DNA of 64,000 nucleotides from Geosiphon pyriformis (Eukaryota > Glomeromycota > Glomeromycetes > Archaeosporales > Geosiphonaceae). The DNA lies in contig JAAOMT010000617.1 in the NCBI GenBank assembly GCA_016748015.1, positions 969,432 to 1,033,431 of the forward strand. Direction: 5' to 3'. The notes under the pieces are model-generated. The model saw only the letters and a program-made list of their open reading frames with translations. It made no database searches and was not told where the DNA came from. A program made the position numbers and the translations under genes. Below are positions 43,319-55,811 of the stretch, piece after piece; the stretch's first letter is position 1, and each line of letters starts with the position of its first letter.

Positions 43319-44731
43319 TTGCTCCAACCAGAACAATTGGAACAGATAAACATGGGAAATTTAGACTCACTCCAACAGATGCAACTAAGGATGTTACTCA
43401 GCAATTTCAATAACATCTTTGCCAGCAAAAATGAATTTGGCCACACCAACATTATTCAACATCAAATTAAGACTGGAGATGCAATGCCAATTAAACAAAG
43501 AGCATAAAGAGTACCACCAGCTAGTCATGAAATCATTCATCAAAAAATCAATCAAATACTTAACAATAGACTAATTTAGTCATTAATGAATCCATGGTTG
43601 TCACCAGTAGTATTAGTCAGAAAGAAAAATGAGAAAATCCACTTTTGTGTGGATTACTAGAAACTGAATAGAGTAATCAAAGAAGACAGCTATCCAACTC
43701 CAAAGATCCAAGAACTATTTGACACTTTTGGAGGAAATAAATGGTTCTTAACACTAGATTTAGATAGTGATTACTGGCAAATAACCATGAATTCAGCCGA
43801 CAAAGAGAAAACAGCATTTACCACAAGAGAGGAAAATTTTGAATTTGAAGTTATGCCATTTGGCTTGATGAATGCACCAGCAACATTTCAACAGCTTATG
43901 GAAATTGTTTACACAGGATTACTGTGGAAATTAGTAGTTGTTTACTTAGATGACACAAATATGTTCTCAAAAACATTTAATAATTATCTGCATCATCTTT
44001 AACAAGTGTTTGAAAGATTAAAAAGAGCTGAATTAAAACTAAATGCAACCAAATGTTTTTTTAAAAAAACTGAACTCAAGTTTTTGAAACATGTTATGAG
44101 CAAAAATGGAATCAAAACAGATCCAAACAAGATTGAAATTGTCAAAAACTTTCCAGTACCAAATAATCTCACAGAATTGAGAGCCTTCTTGGGATTTGCT
44201 GGATACTACTGCCACTTCATTAAAGACTTTTCCAAAATAGCTCAACCACTATACCAGCTCCAAATGAAGAACACCAAATATGCATGGACAGAAATCCAAC
44301 AAAAAGCTTTTAATACATTAAGAAGAAAGCTTATTCAAGCCCCAGTACTGATCTATTCAGATTATAGCAAATCATTTATAATTACAACCAATGCATCTGG
44401 TCAAGCATTGGGAGCAGTACTATCACAAAAAGGACTGGATGGAAGAGAATATTCAGTAGCTTATGCCAGTAAAAGCTTAAGTCCAGTGGAAAAAAACTAT
44501 AGAACTTCAGCATTGGAACACTTAGCTATCTATTGGGCTGTCATCAAGTGGAAAAAATACTTGAGTCAAAAGTTTAAGGTGTACACTGATCACAAGGAAT
44601 TGACTTCAATTTAGAAGCAAGAATTTGGAGATGACTACCATGTCAGATAAAAAATAGAACTTTCACCATTTAATTATACAGTACATTATAAAAAAGGAAA
44701 AGACAATGGAAATGCCAATGGATTGTCGTGA
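43319..44731 (+). pseudogene. G2 copy 2 reverse transcriptase and RNase H
   Basis: One frame carries the RT fingers SPVVLVRKKNEKIHFCVDY, palm KWFLTLDLDSDYWQ, MPFGLMNAPATFQQL and VVVYLDDTNMFSKTF (YLDD intact, near 43945). The thumb LRAFLGFAGYYCHFIKDF follows. RNase H has FIITTNASGQALGAVL (first catalytic Asp is Asn), SALEHLAIYW and VYTDHKELTSI. Stops fall at 43505, 43577, 43659, 44000, 44612 and 44648, mostly Trp or Gln or Arg codons. The long open piece is 44006-44614. Confidence 0.88.
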
Positions 44732-44734
44732 ATG

Positions 44735-46165
44735 AGACAAATCTAAAAACATTTCAATCCAAAAATATAACAAAAGATGAATATACAAAAATACCAATAA
44801 CTCCAACATTATATAAATACCCAATTGTTCAAGGAGAAATTATCTCAAAAGGAACAAAACAACTTCAAACAACAATTAAAATATTTTATCAATCACCAAA
44901 ATATACTTTACCAAAAAAACAAAAAAAATCCAGATCAATCAACCAGAGTAATCACAGAACCAAAGAAAGAGACAATATTGTTCAATATGCATTCAGATCT
45001 AACAGCAGGACATTTTCATAAAGAAGCAACCATGGAAAAAACTAGGAAAAGATACTATTGGCCATCAATGTATTCAGACATCATCCAGTATGTTCAAAAT
45101 TGTGATGCTTGTCAGAGAAGAGAAAGAACAAGACCCAGTGAACCATTGAGACCAATCAAAGTGAGACAACTATTCAATCACATTGGAATTGACTTAGTTG
45201 GACCATTAACAATTACCAGCAAAAACAACAGATATATTGCAGTAGTCATGAACTACCTCACTAAATGGCCAGAAGCAAAAGCCATTCAAAGAGCAGATGC
45301 AGAATCCGTTGCCAAATTCATCTACCAAGATTTAATCTGTCAACACTGATGTCCAAAAGAATTATTATCTGATCAAGGAATTCACTTTGTGAATAGAACA
45401 TTAACAAAATTAAGTCAGAGATTTGGAATAAAAAAACCATTATTATTATTATACCATCCACAAACAAATGAGTTAGTTGAAAGATTTAACAGAATATTGG
45501 GTAAAGCAATTGCCAAAATCAGCCAAGAAAATCAAAAAGAATGAAATTTGTTTATACTATTAGTATTATTTGCTTATCAAACAATGAAGCAAGATACCAC
45601 ACAAGCAACACCATTTGAATTAATATATGGTAAAACAGCAACATTACCAGTTGAGATAGAGGTCAATACATATCCAACTGAACCAATAACAGAAAATAAT
45701 TTCCAAAAAACATTGTTGAAAAGAACATATGACTTAATGAAAACACTAGAAAACAGATGACAAAAGCAGCTGATAACATCCAAAAGTCACAAGAAAAGCA
45801 AAAAGAACAACATGATAACCAACTACCAGATAAACCAGTTGAATTCAAGATTGGAAACAAAGTACTATTACATTATACCAAAGTGGAAAAACAATAGAGT
45901 GGAAAATTTGACTCCAAATGGGATGGACCATTTCACATAAAAGAAATTCTAGGAAATGGAGCTTATAAATTAAGATGGAATAACAAAATTTTAGCCAAAG
46001 CAGCACATAGTAATCGACTGAAACCATATTACCAGATAGCATTATCAATCACCAATAATATTCCACAACTGGGAGTACAAAGAATACTAGTTCAACCAGA
46101 TGAGATTCCATGAGATCTAAAACCAATCATAGTTATTGAACCAAACACGTCAAATTGAACAACCA
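44735..46165 (+). pseudogene. G2 copy 2 integrase with GPY/F tail
   Basis: The zinc domain has MHSDLTAGHFHKEAT and CDACQRRERTRP (about 45095). The core shows GIDLVGPLTIT (Asp), YLTKWPEAKAI, LLSDQGIHFVN (Asp, about 45365) and YHPQTNELVERFNRI (Glu, about 45480). FAYQTMKQDTTQATPFELIY follows. The GPY/F-like KWDGPFHIKEILGNGAYKL is near 45910 after a frameshift at about 45760. Stops at 45347 and 45542 are TGA at Trp or Arg positions. The catalytic triad is intact. Confidence 0.88.
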
Positions 46166-46847
46166 AAAGAGTATATAAAAACACAGTACATGTGACAAAA
46201 GCAACCAAAAAAAATAGAAATACCAGATCATATTTACACTATAGCTTAACAATTGTTTTAAGTCTTAAGTGAACAATAGTTAAATATGGAAATTGTTATT
46301 AACAACCAAATAATTTGCTATCAAAACACCCAAAAAAAGACAAAAAATACACCATATTAGTGGTCACCAAAGAATGATAAAAACTGAACAGATAATTTAA
46401 TAAAAAAAATAAAGAACACTTTTGAGAAAATACCTATTATGGTATTAACAGAGGAGCTTACAAAAAAAAATTGGAAGCAATAGACAGAACAACTTCCAAT
46501 ATCATATTACTACTACCAGTTAGGTCAAAAGTTGAATATTCAGGAGTTGTATATCGACAAATCCAAGAGAATATTCAACCAAAACATAATACAACAAATT
46601 GAAAAATTTATCAGAAAGAAAACAAATTCAACACTACATGTGAAAACAATGTACTGACTATACAACATATTTCAGAACTATCCAAAAATACTGTTACATT
46701 CTGACATAGAAACTATAACCATTAATTAATGGGGAAGAATAAACAATACACAAGTAGAAAATGTAAGAAATAAAGTCGAACAAATAATACTTAAAAAAGA
46801 AGTATTAGAATTAATTCAAAACAAAGATTTTGATAGAGCTCAATATT
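46166..46847 (+). other. G2 copy 2 spacer between integrase and 3' LTR
   Basis: About 680 bp with no long open frame. Short stretches such as RTTSNIILLLPVRSKVEYSG (about 46485) may be remains of a coding sequence. It does not resemble the extra ORF of G1 at 2638. Confidence 0.45.
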
Positions 46848-46864
46848 AAAAAGGAGGAGATAAT
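46848..46864 (+). promoter_or_regulatory. polypurine tract of G2 copy 2
   Basis: AAAAAGGAGGAGATAAT lies directly before the 3' LTR, the position expected for the plus-strand primer. Confidence 0.75.
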
Positions 46865-47664
46865 ATTACTCAAAGAAAACAGATATAGGAAAATAGTAGA
46901 CCAATAAGAGAGTAATAGTTAGCACATAAGCACATTGCTTAGCAATGTGGAGCAATGTCAGAAATCATGACATATTGCTCAACAATGTGAGCATTGCTTA
47001 AGAAATTATAGCACATCACTCAAGAATGTGAGCAATCTTGTAGAACCTAAATTATGTATATATAGTGGTAACATTAAAAGTAGAAAAAACAGACCTTCTA
47101 GTTTAGATTTCATCTAAGCAACTTTCTAATTCACAAATATCAATAAATAATTATTTACTATCTCAATCTATTCTCCACTATCAACATTTCATGTTGATAG
47201 TAATTGATACTTAAACCATGCTGGAACAATAGCTCTTGATTACAGCTATTGACAAGATACTAATTTGCAATTGCTTTTACTTGTTTCTTTATTTTTTTGT
47301 ATTTTTTTTTTTCTTTTGTTATTTCTTTGGGTTTTACTAAATTGATTAAGGATTAAGCACTAAAATACAAATGTCATAGGGACTGGTAAAAGACCTGTGA
47401 AACAAGAGTAGAACACTCATAGATTTGAGAATAGCTTACCAAAAAGATTACTGGTCACTATGCTGAGAAAAAAATTTGACAAAACTGTAGTTTCGGGAAG
47501 CTACGGATAAAATCATCAATTAAATCTCTGTCCATTATACAAAAAACTCTACAACAAAACCTTCAGATAAACCACACCTTCAGATATCAACACCAGAATA
47601 CCAACCAAGCACCAAGTTACGGATTTGTTATTTGATTTGAGACTCCAAATAATCATCTGTAACA
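46865..47664 (+). repeat. 3' LTR of G2 copy 2
   Basis: Begins ATTACTCAAAGAAAACAGAT and ends ATCATCTGTAACA. It contains the TATA-like box near 47053 and AT-rich poly(A)-signal-like text downstream. It has many substitutions relative to its partner at 37781. Confidence 0.9.
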
Positions 47665-49800
47665 TCATCTTGTCAAACATGTATTACAAGTAGAATGTTA
47701 TGGTCAGGAAGGGCCTTAAGACTAAAGCATATTTGCCATGTAATTTTTCTAGTGAAACTTTGCATTATTCATCATTATATGGTCTGAAATCTTTTGAGCA
47801 AGTGCAATTAGAAGGCAAATCTGCTGCTGTGGTCTCATTTTCTAATACTCCAAACATTCTTGGTTGTTTGTTTCATTATAAGTTTTTGGACTTGCAAGTT
47901 TTAGGCTGGACTTCTTTAAATTTTTTGCAGTTTCCTGTTAGATTGCTTGTTAGTCCTGTAAACAATTTTCTGGCTGGTATGGTTAAGATTTTTTTAAGCA
48001 ATAAGCTTTCTTTGATGAACAATTTGCCTAATGCTTTTCATAGTTTTGGTGTTTTTTCTATGTTATCAATTCTTAAGAAGACTTTGTATCTTAGTTTTGT
48101 TTGTTCCTTAAAGTGTTTTGGGGTAACTTATGATAATAGACTTTTTGATAGAAAAGGCTGTGTGATGAATTAGAAAACCTTCTATTGATAGAAAAAATTG
48201 AATCCTAGAGGCTTTGTTCTTTTTTGGTTTGAGATTACATTAAAATTTTTGTATAATAAGAGTTCTTTGCTGTCTATTTTACCTGTGCTTACTTAGCCAG
48301 TTAGCTTGGACATTTTGGACTTTAGAAAGTTTGCTGATGTGTAGAATAGTTTACATGATATTTGGTCTGGTTTATTTGAAGTGTACACAGATAGTTCACT
48401 GAAGAATACTGGTTCTGCTGGTGTTATTTGTAGTGCTGCTACATATTTTCTAGCTTTAGATATGAGTGTTAGTGTTAAAGTTTGCAGTCTGGTATTTTTC
48501 ACTATGGCTGAGTTGCAGACTGTTGCTTTGTCTTTGGAGTGTGTTCTATTGTCTTGTTCTTTGGTTTTGTATCTTGACAACCAAGCTGCTATTAATACAT
48601 ATGTGTTAAAAGTGTTGTTTGCTGTGCCAGATTTTTGTAATTAATGCTAGATTGAGAAAAAGCATATTAGTAATTTAATTAGAGATAAAGATCTCACAAT
48701 GAGTTGGATTAAGATTAAAGATTATTCTAGAATTTGTGGTAATATAAAGACAGACACTGCTGCAGATGTGACTACTGGTTCTCCTTTTTTTTGCCAGTAG
48801 GGGTGTAAAAATGTTTTTTGGTAACTAAAAACATTATTATATTTGACAATGCTCATCATTTTATCAGGAACATTTTTAGGTCTGTTTGTCATGCTCATTA
48901 AAAGACTGGCTCTAGTCATAATGTGGTTCCTAATACATTAATCAAGGATATAGATTGGAATTTTACCACAAAAGTTTGGCACCCTAATTCACACATGTTT
49001 ACTGGTTTTACTAGTCAAAAGTCATCTAATCTTTATATATACTTGATAAAAGCTGTATACAAGCAGTTACTAGTGATTATTAAAAAGAAATTATATGATA
49101 AAAAATATCTTAGTATACTGTATTTGCTGTATAGTAAGATAAAGTTGTCAGATCATGTTTTTACTTGTGCTTAAGATATTGATGTTTGGAAAAAGATTTT
49201 GGCTAAAGCCTTTACATGATAAGTTGCTTTGGCAGATGCTCTCAGTTTGTCTTTTTTTGTTGTTTTAAAGGTGCTCTTTTATTGTTTATTGGATGTTAAA
49301 ACTTATGCAGTTGTGTGCAAAGAGTTTGTGTTAAAGAATTAGTATATGGAGACTATTGGAATTTTTGATGGTAGGAAAGAAGCCACCTTTGCTGTTGTTG
49401 ATTTTGTGAAATATCTGGTAGAGTTGCATTGTTTTAAGGCCTGGCTGGCTAGATCTAAGTTTAGAGTTAATATAAAAAAGACTGGTCTGGTTGGAAATGG
49501 CAGTGTGATATCTGGTTTGTCTTATAGTTTGGCATTGATACTATTAGATGATGTGATTAGAATGCTTAGTATTATTAAGTTCTTTGCTATTAGTTTTGGC
49601 TATTGTAGACCATGCCTTTTTTTTTGGTCTAGATTATGATATCAGTGTTAATATAAGTATGTAGTATTGTCTTATTTGGTCTAAATAACTAGTTACATAT
49701 AGTAAATATATGAGTTATGTTTAGTTTGAGCCACTTAGTTTGGTTCTATATACTAAATAGTAGTTGGGCTTTACTTAATAAATGTTTTATTAAAAAAAAA
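47665..49800 (+). pseudogene. L2 LINE ORF2 C-terminal half, right of the G2 insertion
   Basis: The frame resumes with MVRKGLKTKAYLPCNFSSET, matching the copy at 28783. RNase H is seen as EVYTDSSLKNTGSAG (Asp intact) and MAELQTVALSLE (48381-48644), with YLDNQAAINTY. After a frameshift near 48700 come NSHMFTGFTSQKSSNLYIYL and LYSKIKLSDHVFTC, where one finger Cys is Tyr. The conserved C-terminal domain is at 49346-49639. The 3' tail (49680-49800) ends in A-rich sequence. Confidence 0.82.
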
Positions 49801-51004
49801 AAAATATTGTTTTATTAAAAATGCTTTTATTATTAAAAAACCTAAATTTTTAAAATTTAGTTTTTTAGTAAATTGAATTTATTGTCTTATTTTTGCATAA
49901 AAAACTTGTAATTAATTCTATTTAATTAGTGTTTTATTGTTTTTATTATAATAATATATATTATTTTACAGATTTTTTGATATTAAAAAGTTTTTAAAAT
50001 ATAAAAATTTAAATATTATTAAAATATATATAAATAGTTTTCTCAAAAATTTTGGTTTATCTAAAATTATTATGGTATTGCAGATTTTTTTGTTAATATA
50101 TATTTGAATATAAATATAAAATTTATAGTTAAGTATTTTTAATTTTGGTTAAATTGTAAATTATTTTATTTATTTTAAAATACATTTTAATTTTTAGTGT
50201 AATTACAATATATAGATAATTAAACTGTTTTATATGTTTATATTTTAAAATTTAGTCTTTATAATACCAGATTTTTATAATTATTGTTAATTAAAAAATA
50301 GTTTATAATCAATTTAATTAATAATAAAAATTTTAAAATTTTTAGTTTAAAGTAAAAAACTATTTAATTAATAATATTATTTTTTTAAATTTTTTGTTTT
50401 ATTATTTAATGTATAAAAATTTTATTAAATCTAATAATATGATAATTTTGTTTATTATGAAAAGTTAATCTTAATATAAATATTAATAATAATTATATAT
50501 TATTTAATATAAATAAGATTTATATTTTTTTAATATAATATTTAAATAAACATATAATATCTGATTTTATAAGTATATTTTAACTAATTTATATATTTAC
50601 TTTATAAAAATAATTATATATGAAAATTTATATAATAAATTTTATTTTAGTATTTAATATTTTTATTATGATAAAATAAAAATTTTAGATTATTTTTTTA
50701 CATATAAAATAGATATATATAATAATATTTTAGTAATTTAATTTAATCTCTAAAAATCTATAATAAATACAAATATTTTGTTATTTTTAATATCATAATT
50801 ACTGTTTTTAAATACATATAATAATAAATATAGATATAACTTTTTGTAAAAATATTGTTTTAAAGAATAATTATATAAAGTGTTTTTGGTATTTAACAAT
50901 ATTTAATTGGTGGTTTCTAATTTAATTGGTTTTATTTATTAATTAACAGTTGTTTATTAAATAAAATATAATTAATTCAATCTAAATTTTGAATTAATTT
51001 TTTT
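49801..51004. other. AT-rich spacer, no gene
   Basis: Nearly pure A/T. Weak LINE-like text (for example GCAGATTTTTTTGTTAATAT near 50085) suggests further relics. No frame can be assigned. Confidence 0.45.
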
Positions 51005-51009
51005 TTTAT

Positions 51010-51115
51010 TAACTTTTAACAAATAAAGCCCAAAAGCCACTTAGTGCAATACATTAAACTAAGTAATCTAAACTAGGCACTAATCATGCACTTTCTACAC
51101 ATGACCAGCCACTTG
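51010..51115 (-). repeat. L2 LINE 3' tail, minus-strand copy
   Basis: The minus strand reads CATGTGTAGAAAGTGCATGA, TTTAGATTACTTAGTTTAAT and GGGCTTTATTTGTTAA followed by an A-rich end. This is the least degraded version of the shared tail. Confidence 0.75.
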
Positions 51116-51132
51116 GACCAATCAGAGCAACA

Positions 51133-54100
51133 CTATGCATCTATTAGAATGGAAACCATACCACCTATGCCAGAAAAGAAACAGCAATGTTTACAAAAAC
51201 CAAAGCAGACACCAACTGCCTCAGCAATCCCAAGCAACCTAATCACTTCAGCAGAAAACATACATAACAAACCATGAGTTACAGAATATACAGAATCATC
51301 AAGTAGAATTAAACTATTTTTTTCCATCAAAGCCCTATATTTAGCTCTAACCAACCAAATATCCATGCAGTGAGCAGCATCCAAATCTCAAACAAAATTA
51401 ACAATAAATCTTTCCACAACCTTAACATCACCCAGAATGAATGAAGCTTTCTGAACCCAATCTTTGAACACAAAACTTTTACCCACAGTGGTATACAACA
51501 CATCATCAGATGTACACAGAGAGAGCATCTGTGAAACATGAGATGAATGTAAGCCCAATTTAGAAACACAATGCCACTTGGCCAAATAAGACCTGAGAAT
51601 GCTTTTACAGGCATTAGAGTCGAATGTACAAACAAAAAAGTGATCGGAACTTTCCATTTTACCACAGTACAGACATGAGACATTCGAATATATTTTACTA
51701 TACAAATGCTTCTATATAGCAACTGGGAGACAACATGGAGGGCCTTTAAAAAATAAGAGTGCAAACTAGTCATAGATTTACTGGTAAAGCCAGTTGCCAT
51801 ATGAGAGTTAGGGTGCCATACCAAAGCAGTATGAAACCAGTCCATATTACCAAGTAAACTATTATCAATAATATCAAAACCAGGACCAATCTCTCAATGA
51901 ACACAATTAACAGACCTGAAAATCTCATGAGCAAAATGATAAATGTTCTTAGACACTACCACTCTACCAGTCTTGATAAATCTCTCCTTAACCAAAACAA
52001 GAAGTGCCAAAAAAGAGTTTGCAGCCAGACTGACTAGCTTATTAGCATGCTCATTACTTATAACACCCAAGTGTCTTTTTACCTTATGCCAAGAAACATC
52101 TAACCACTTTCTCCTAATTAAATTGATAATGCCATGCTGCTCTATCTAGCAACAGTTGCAGAAATCTGAAGACACCAAAACAGATTCAGCCACACATGCA
52201 TCCAAAACAGCCTGACTGTTTGAATAAACCACCACTGAACTGTCAGGAGAAACACACTCCAAAGCCAAAGCAATTGCTTGCAGTTCCGCCATAGTTGAAA
52301 ATACCAATTCACCAACCTTAGTACCAATACTCAGATCCAGATCTGAGAAGTAAGCAGCAGCACCACACTTCATTCCACATGAACCCAAATTTCTCAACAA
52401 TCTATTAGTGTAAACACTAACAACTCTCATATTCACAGAAGAGAGACACTAGTCCAATCTGGAAACTGCACCTGAGCTGCAAACATCTATGGCCTGTACA
52501 CCTTCAACATGTAAATCATCAGAAATAGAAGATCAATCCAAAAAGTTACAAACCAAAGTGAACCAAAGAAGGACAGAGCCCCTTGGATCAAGTCTTTTCC
52601 AATGACAAAAGGTTTTCCAATCGAAAATCAAACCATTTTTGGTATATAACTGCTTGGCAAAGACGACCCCAAACTTTTTAAGAAAAGAAAAAACATGATA
52701 AAACAAAGAAGCTTCCAGGACTGTAGATATCGGTCTCCCACTAGAAAAGCAGAATGCAGAAACAGAGAGATTGTCAAGAAACATATCATAGTCCAAAAAA
52801 TTCTAATGACATCTGCCAAAAAATTATTGACTGGACTGATACGCAACCTAATCGGATGACATAAAAGATGAATAGGTGACCAACCCAAAATCTGAAGATC
52901 CAGAGATTTATAATTAAACAAACAACCAAGAACACCACCAGCATTTGAGAAACACAACACAGAAGCCACTTTGCACTCAGTCTGCAATTGCTCAAAAGAT
53001 TTCAAGCCATACAAAGAAGGATAGTGAAAAGCCTTATTGGGAAAGTCTTTTGGAAGACCAGCCTTAAGTCTCAACTCCCTTCTGATCAACATATCTCACT
53101 TCGTACACACATTCCTAGAAATAAAGTTGAACTGAGTCCTATAATTGACAATGGATTGTAATACAGCTAACACTAGATACAAAAACTGCTTGTCTGAAAT
53201 AGTTTTTTTAAGAACCAAATTGACAAAAAATCTGACATTCATATGCACCTTAGCCAAACTGGATTTGGACAAACCCTCAGATAACAAATAAATACTAAGG
53301 TATTAATGAGACTCCTTCCTGCAAGCAATTGAAATTGGCAGACCACTAATTAACAATGATGCATTACTAACTCTCTGATTGATAGGAATAACAACAGTTT
53401 TCTTATTATTGATAGAAATGTTGTTCACTCTGAAAAATTCACTTGCTGTGTCTAAAATATACTGAGTGGCAGTCTGACTGCTATTCACCCAAATAGTATC
53501 ATTTATAAATGCACTAGCAGCCAGAAACAAAGTCAAACTGTCTTGGTTTTCTATTCTACCTGTTCTAGCTACAAATTTAGTATCAATTTGGTATTCACAC
53601 AAACTTTTCTGTCTCTTGACCTTACACAAAAGGAGGTCATAAAAGATCCTTCACAGCAAAGGAAAGAAAACTTCATCCTAATCAAGACTATCATGTACCC
53701 AATACTTATTAGTTAGACCAAAATCAGTTATAATCTGATTAACACGGTTATTGTGAATAGAACCAAAAAATTTAATAAAATGTTTGCACATTTTGATCTA
53801 AACCAAACTATTATGCAAGTGATGCCAACCCACAAAGTCATAGGCTTTTCACATATCTTGTAGCACAAGCCAAAGTTCATAATCCTTCTCCAAAGTGTCT
53901 TTAACAACCAAACCAATGACAAAAATAGAAGACTGAATAGTAGTGCCCTTAAGCACAGAAAAATTGTCCTCATGAAGTACATTGAATAGACCACATGTTG
54001 ACAAAATTCTGTTAGACAACAACTTAGAAAGAATCTTATGAGCAGTTTCAATTAAAGCTATTGGTCTAGTATTTGTTAAGACACTCTCCCACTTATAAGG

Positions 54101-55790
54101 CTTGAGAATTATTGACACCCAAGCTTCTTTCTAACAACAGGAAACTAACTCACATACCAAACAAATATTCAGAAGATCCAGAAGCAAGCCTAGCACAGAA
54201 TTATCACAATGTTTCCAAAGTTTATTTGAAATGCCAAACAAGCCAACAGCTTTATTATCTGGTAAATCCTTAATCACACATGTCAAGTCATCCAAACTGA
54301 TAGCATTTATCACATCAGAAAAAGCATTATTGTCAACATAATCCAACAGCAGGTATTAACACTGTCACAAATCAGGAACACATTTTAGCATGGCCTTCTT
54401 TCTCGTCCAGCCCTCCATTATACTATCCACTTTATTCTTGACATCTACTGGATCCAAAATCAAACTGCCCTCAGAAACCAAATAATCCAACACCATTTTG
54501 TGAAATGAACATTCCAAAACACTATGGATTGTATGGCTTTTATCAACCACAAAACTTTCTATTCTTCTTTCAATAGCTGATCTAATGCCTGACTCCTTGG
54601 CTTGCAAAAATTTGGCAAGCTTAGAGACATGATAAGACCTCCTCACACCACAAAAAGCAGAACAGACACAATTCAAACTCGCACCAGAACTTATAAGATC
54701 CCAAACAACAGAAGCTTTGTCACTATTTATAGAAACCCAGCATTTCAACAAAGACTTAAACCTGCCAGAGTCTACCTTGCAAGAAGTCTTGACAATTTTC
54801 GAAACCAAAATCTCCAAGTTATGAAACTTGGAAAACTCTTTGGTAAACACTCTATCATAACCCTTAAACCACTTCTTTTTAAAAGCACCATTAGCTAAAA
54901 AGATTATTACTTTATAAACAATATCTCACATAGCATCCAGATCAGAGAACTTCCTGGCTAACCCAAACTCATCTAAGAACATGGCAGCATTGGCTGCAGT
55001 AGCATCCTTAAATTCACTCCATTTTGCTTTATCTGTACTTTTGACATCAAACTTCCAATAATTTTTATTTGCTTGCTTGCATATTGAACTCAAATAGATA
55101 TCAAGCAAACCACCCAAATCCACAGAAGCATAAACAGCTTTGTGATTGGTATTAAAATAGTCCTCAACATTAGTCATACTACCATCTATTACAGCATTAA
55201 CCAAACATAAAGAAACAAGAATGTAATTGAGAGCTTTAGTGACACCATGAAAATTGGTTTACATAGACATCTTGACAAACAAACTTTCTCTTAGAAAATT
55301 AACTAAACCCAAATCAAAGCACTTCTTGAAGCTAGCACACTTTCGGGTCCTGTCTTCATTGAAATCACCACCCAAAATAATGAAGAAGGACTCATTCACT
55401 GTCTTTGCAATAAGAGAGTTGATTTCACCAGCCTGAGAAAACCGAACTACTGATGAAGCACCAGCATAGAGTCTCAAAATTGACACAGAAAGATTATTCT
55501 TGAAGAGTAACTTGAGAGAAAGGAGTCAACCAGAAATCTCAGAAACCTTACATACATGTCTTGTCAAAAAATTGTTCATAATAATTGCAACACCAGAACC
55601 CAAATGACCAGAGTCCAAATCAGAAGTGAAAACCCAAACACCATCAAATTTATTCATGATCCATGGGTGGGTTTTGCCCCTCAACTTAGTCTCAGTAACA
55701 ATAGAAATCAAATTGTTCATCTCTTTATGCCAATGAATTATATCATCCTGTTTCATAAGATTATTAAACCCTTAACATTGTATGTAGCAA
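51133..55790 (-). pseudogene. L2 ORF2, minus-strand copy
   Basis: From ATG 55756 down to about 52800 the pieces lie in one frame. Shifts occur near 52790 and 51740. The endonuclease has TETKLRG, IILGGDFNEDRT (Asp, Asn intact) and YFNTNHKAVYAS, where the Asp of the final Asp-His pair is Asn. RT has TRPIALIETAHKILSKLLSN and AFINDTIWV near 53510, where FVDD is FIND. RNase H has SVYTNRLLRNLGS (first Asp is Asn), MAELQAIALALE and YSNSQAVLDA. The finger is CLYCGKMESSDHFFVC (about 51670). The C-terminal domain (51133-51384) is open. The upstream NVKGL motif near 55770 is one base out of frame with the ATG. Confidence 0.87.
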
Positions 55791-55811
55791 TCTTTTAAAC
55801 TAGACTAGTTA

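Larger units (their letters stand above)
37781..47664 (+). mobile_element. full-length Ty3/gypsy element G2, copy 2
   Basis: LTRs at 37781-38541 and 46865-47664 flank the same gene order as copy 1, here on the plus strand. The element splits an L2 LINE. LINE coding ends at 37780 and resumes just after 47664. I could not confirm a clean 5-bp duplication: TTGTT lies at 37776-37780, and TTGTC occurs only at 47670-47674. Gag-protease and Pol lie in different frames. Confidence 0.9.
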
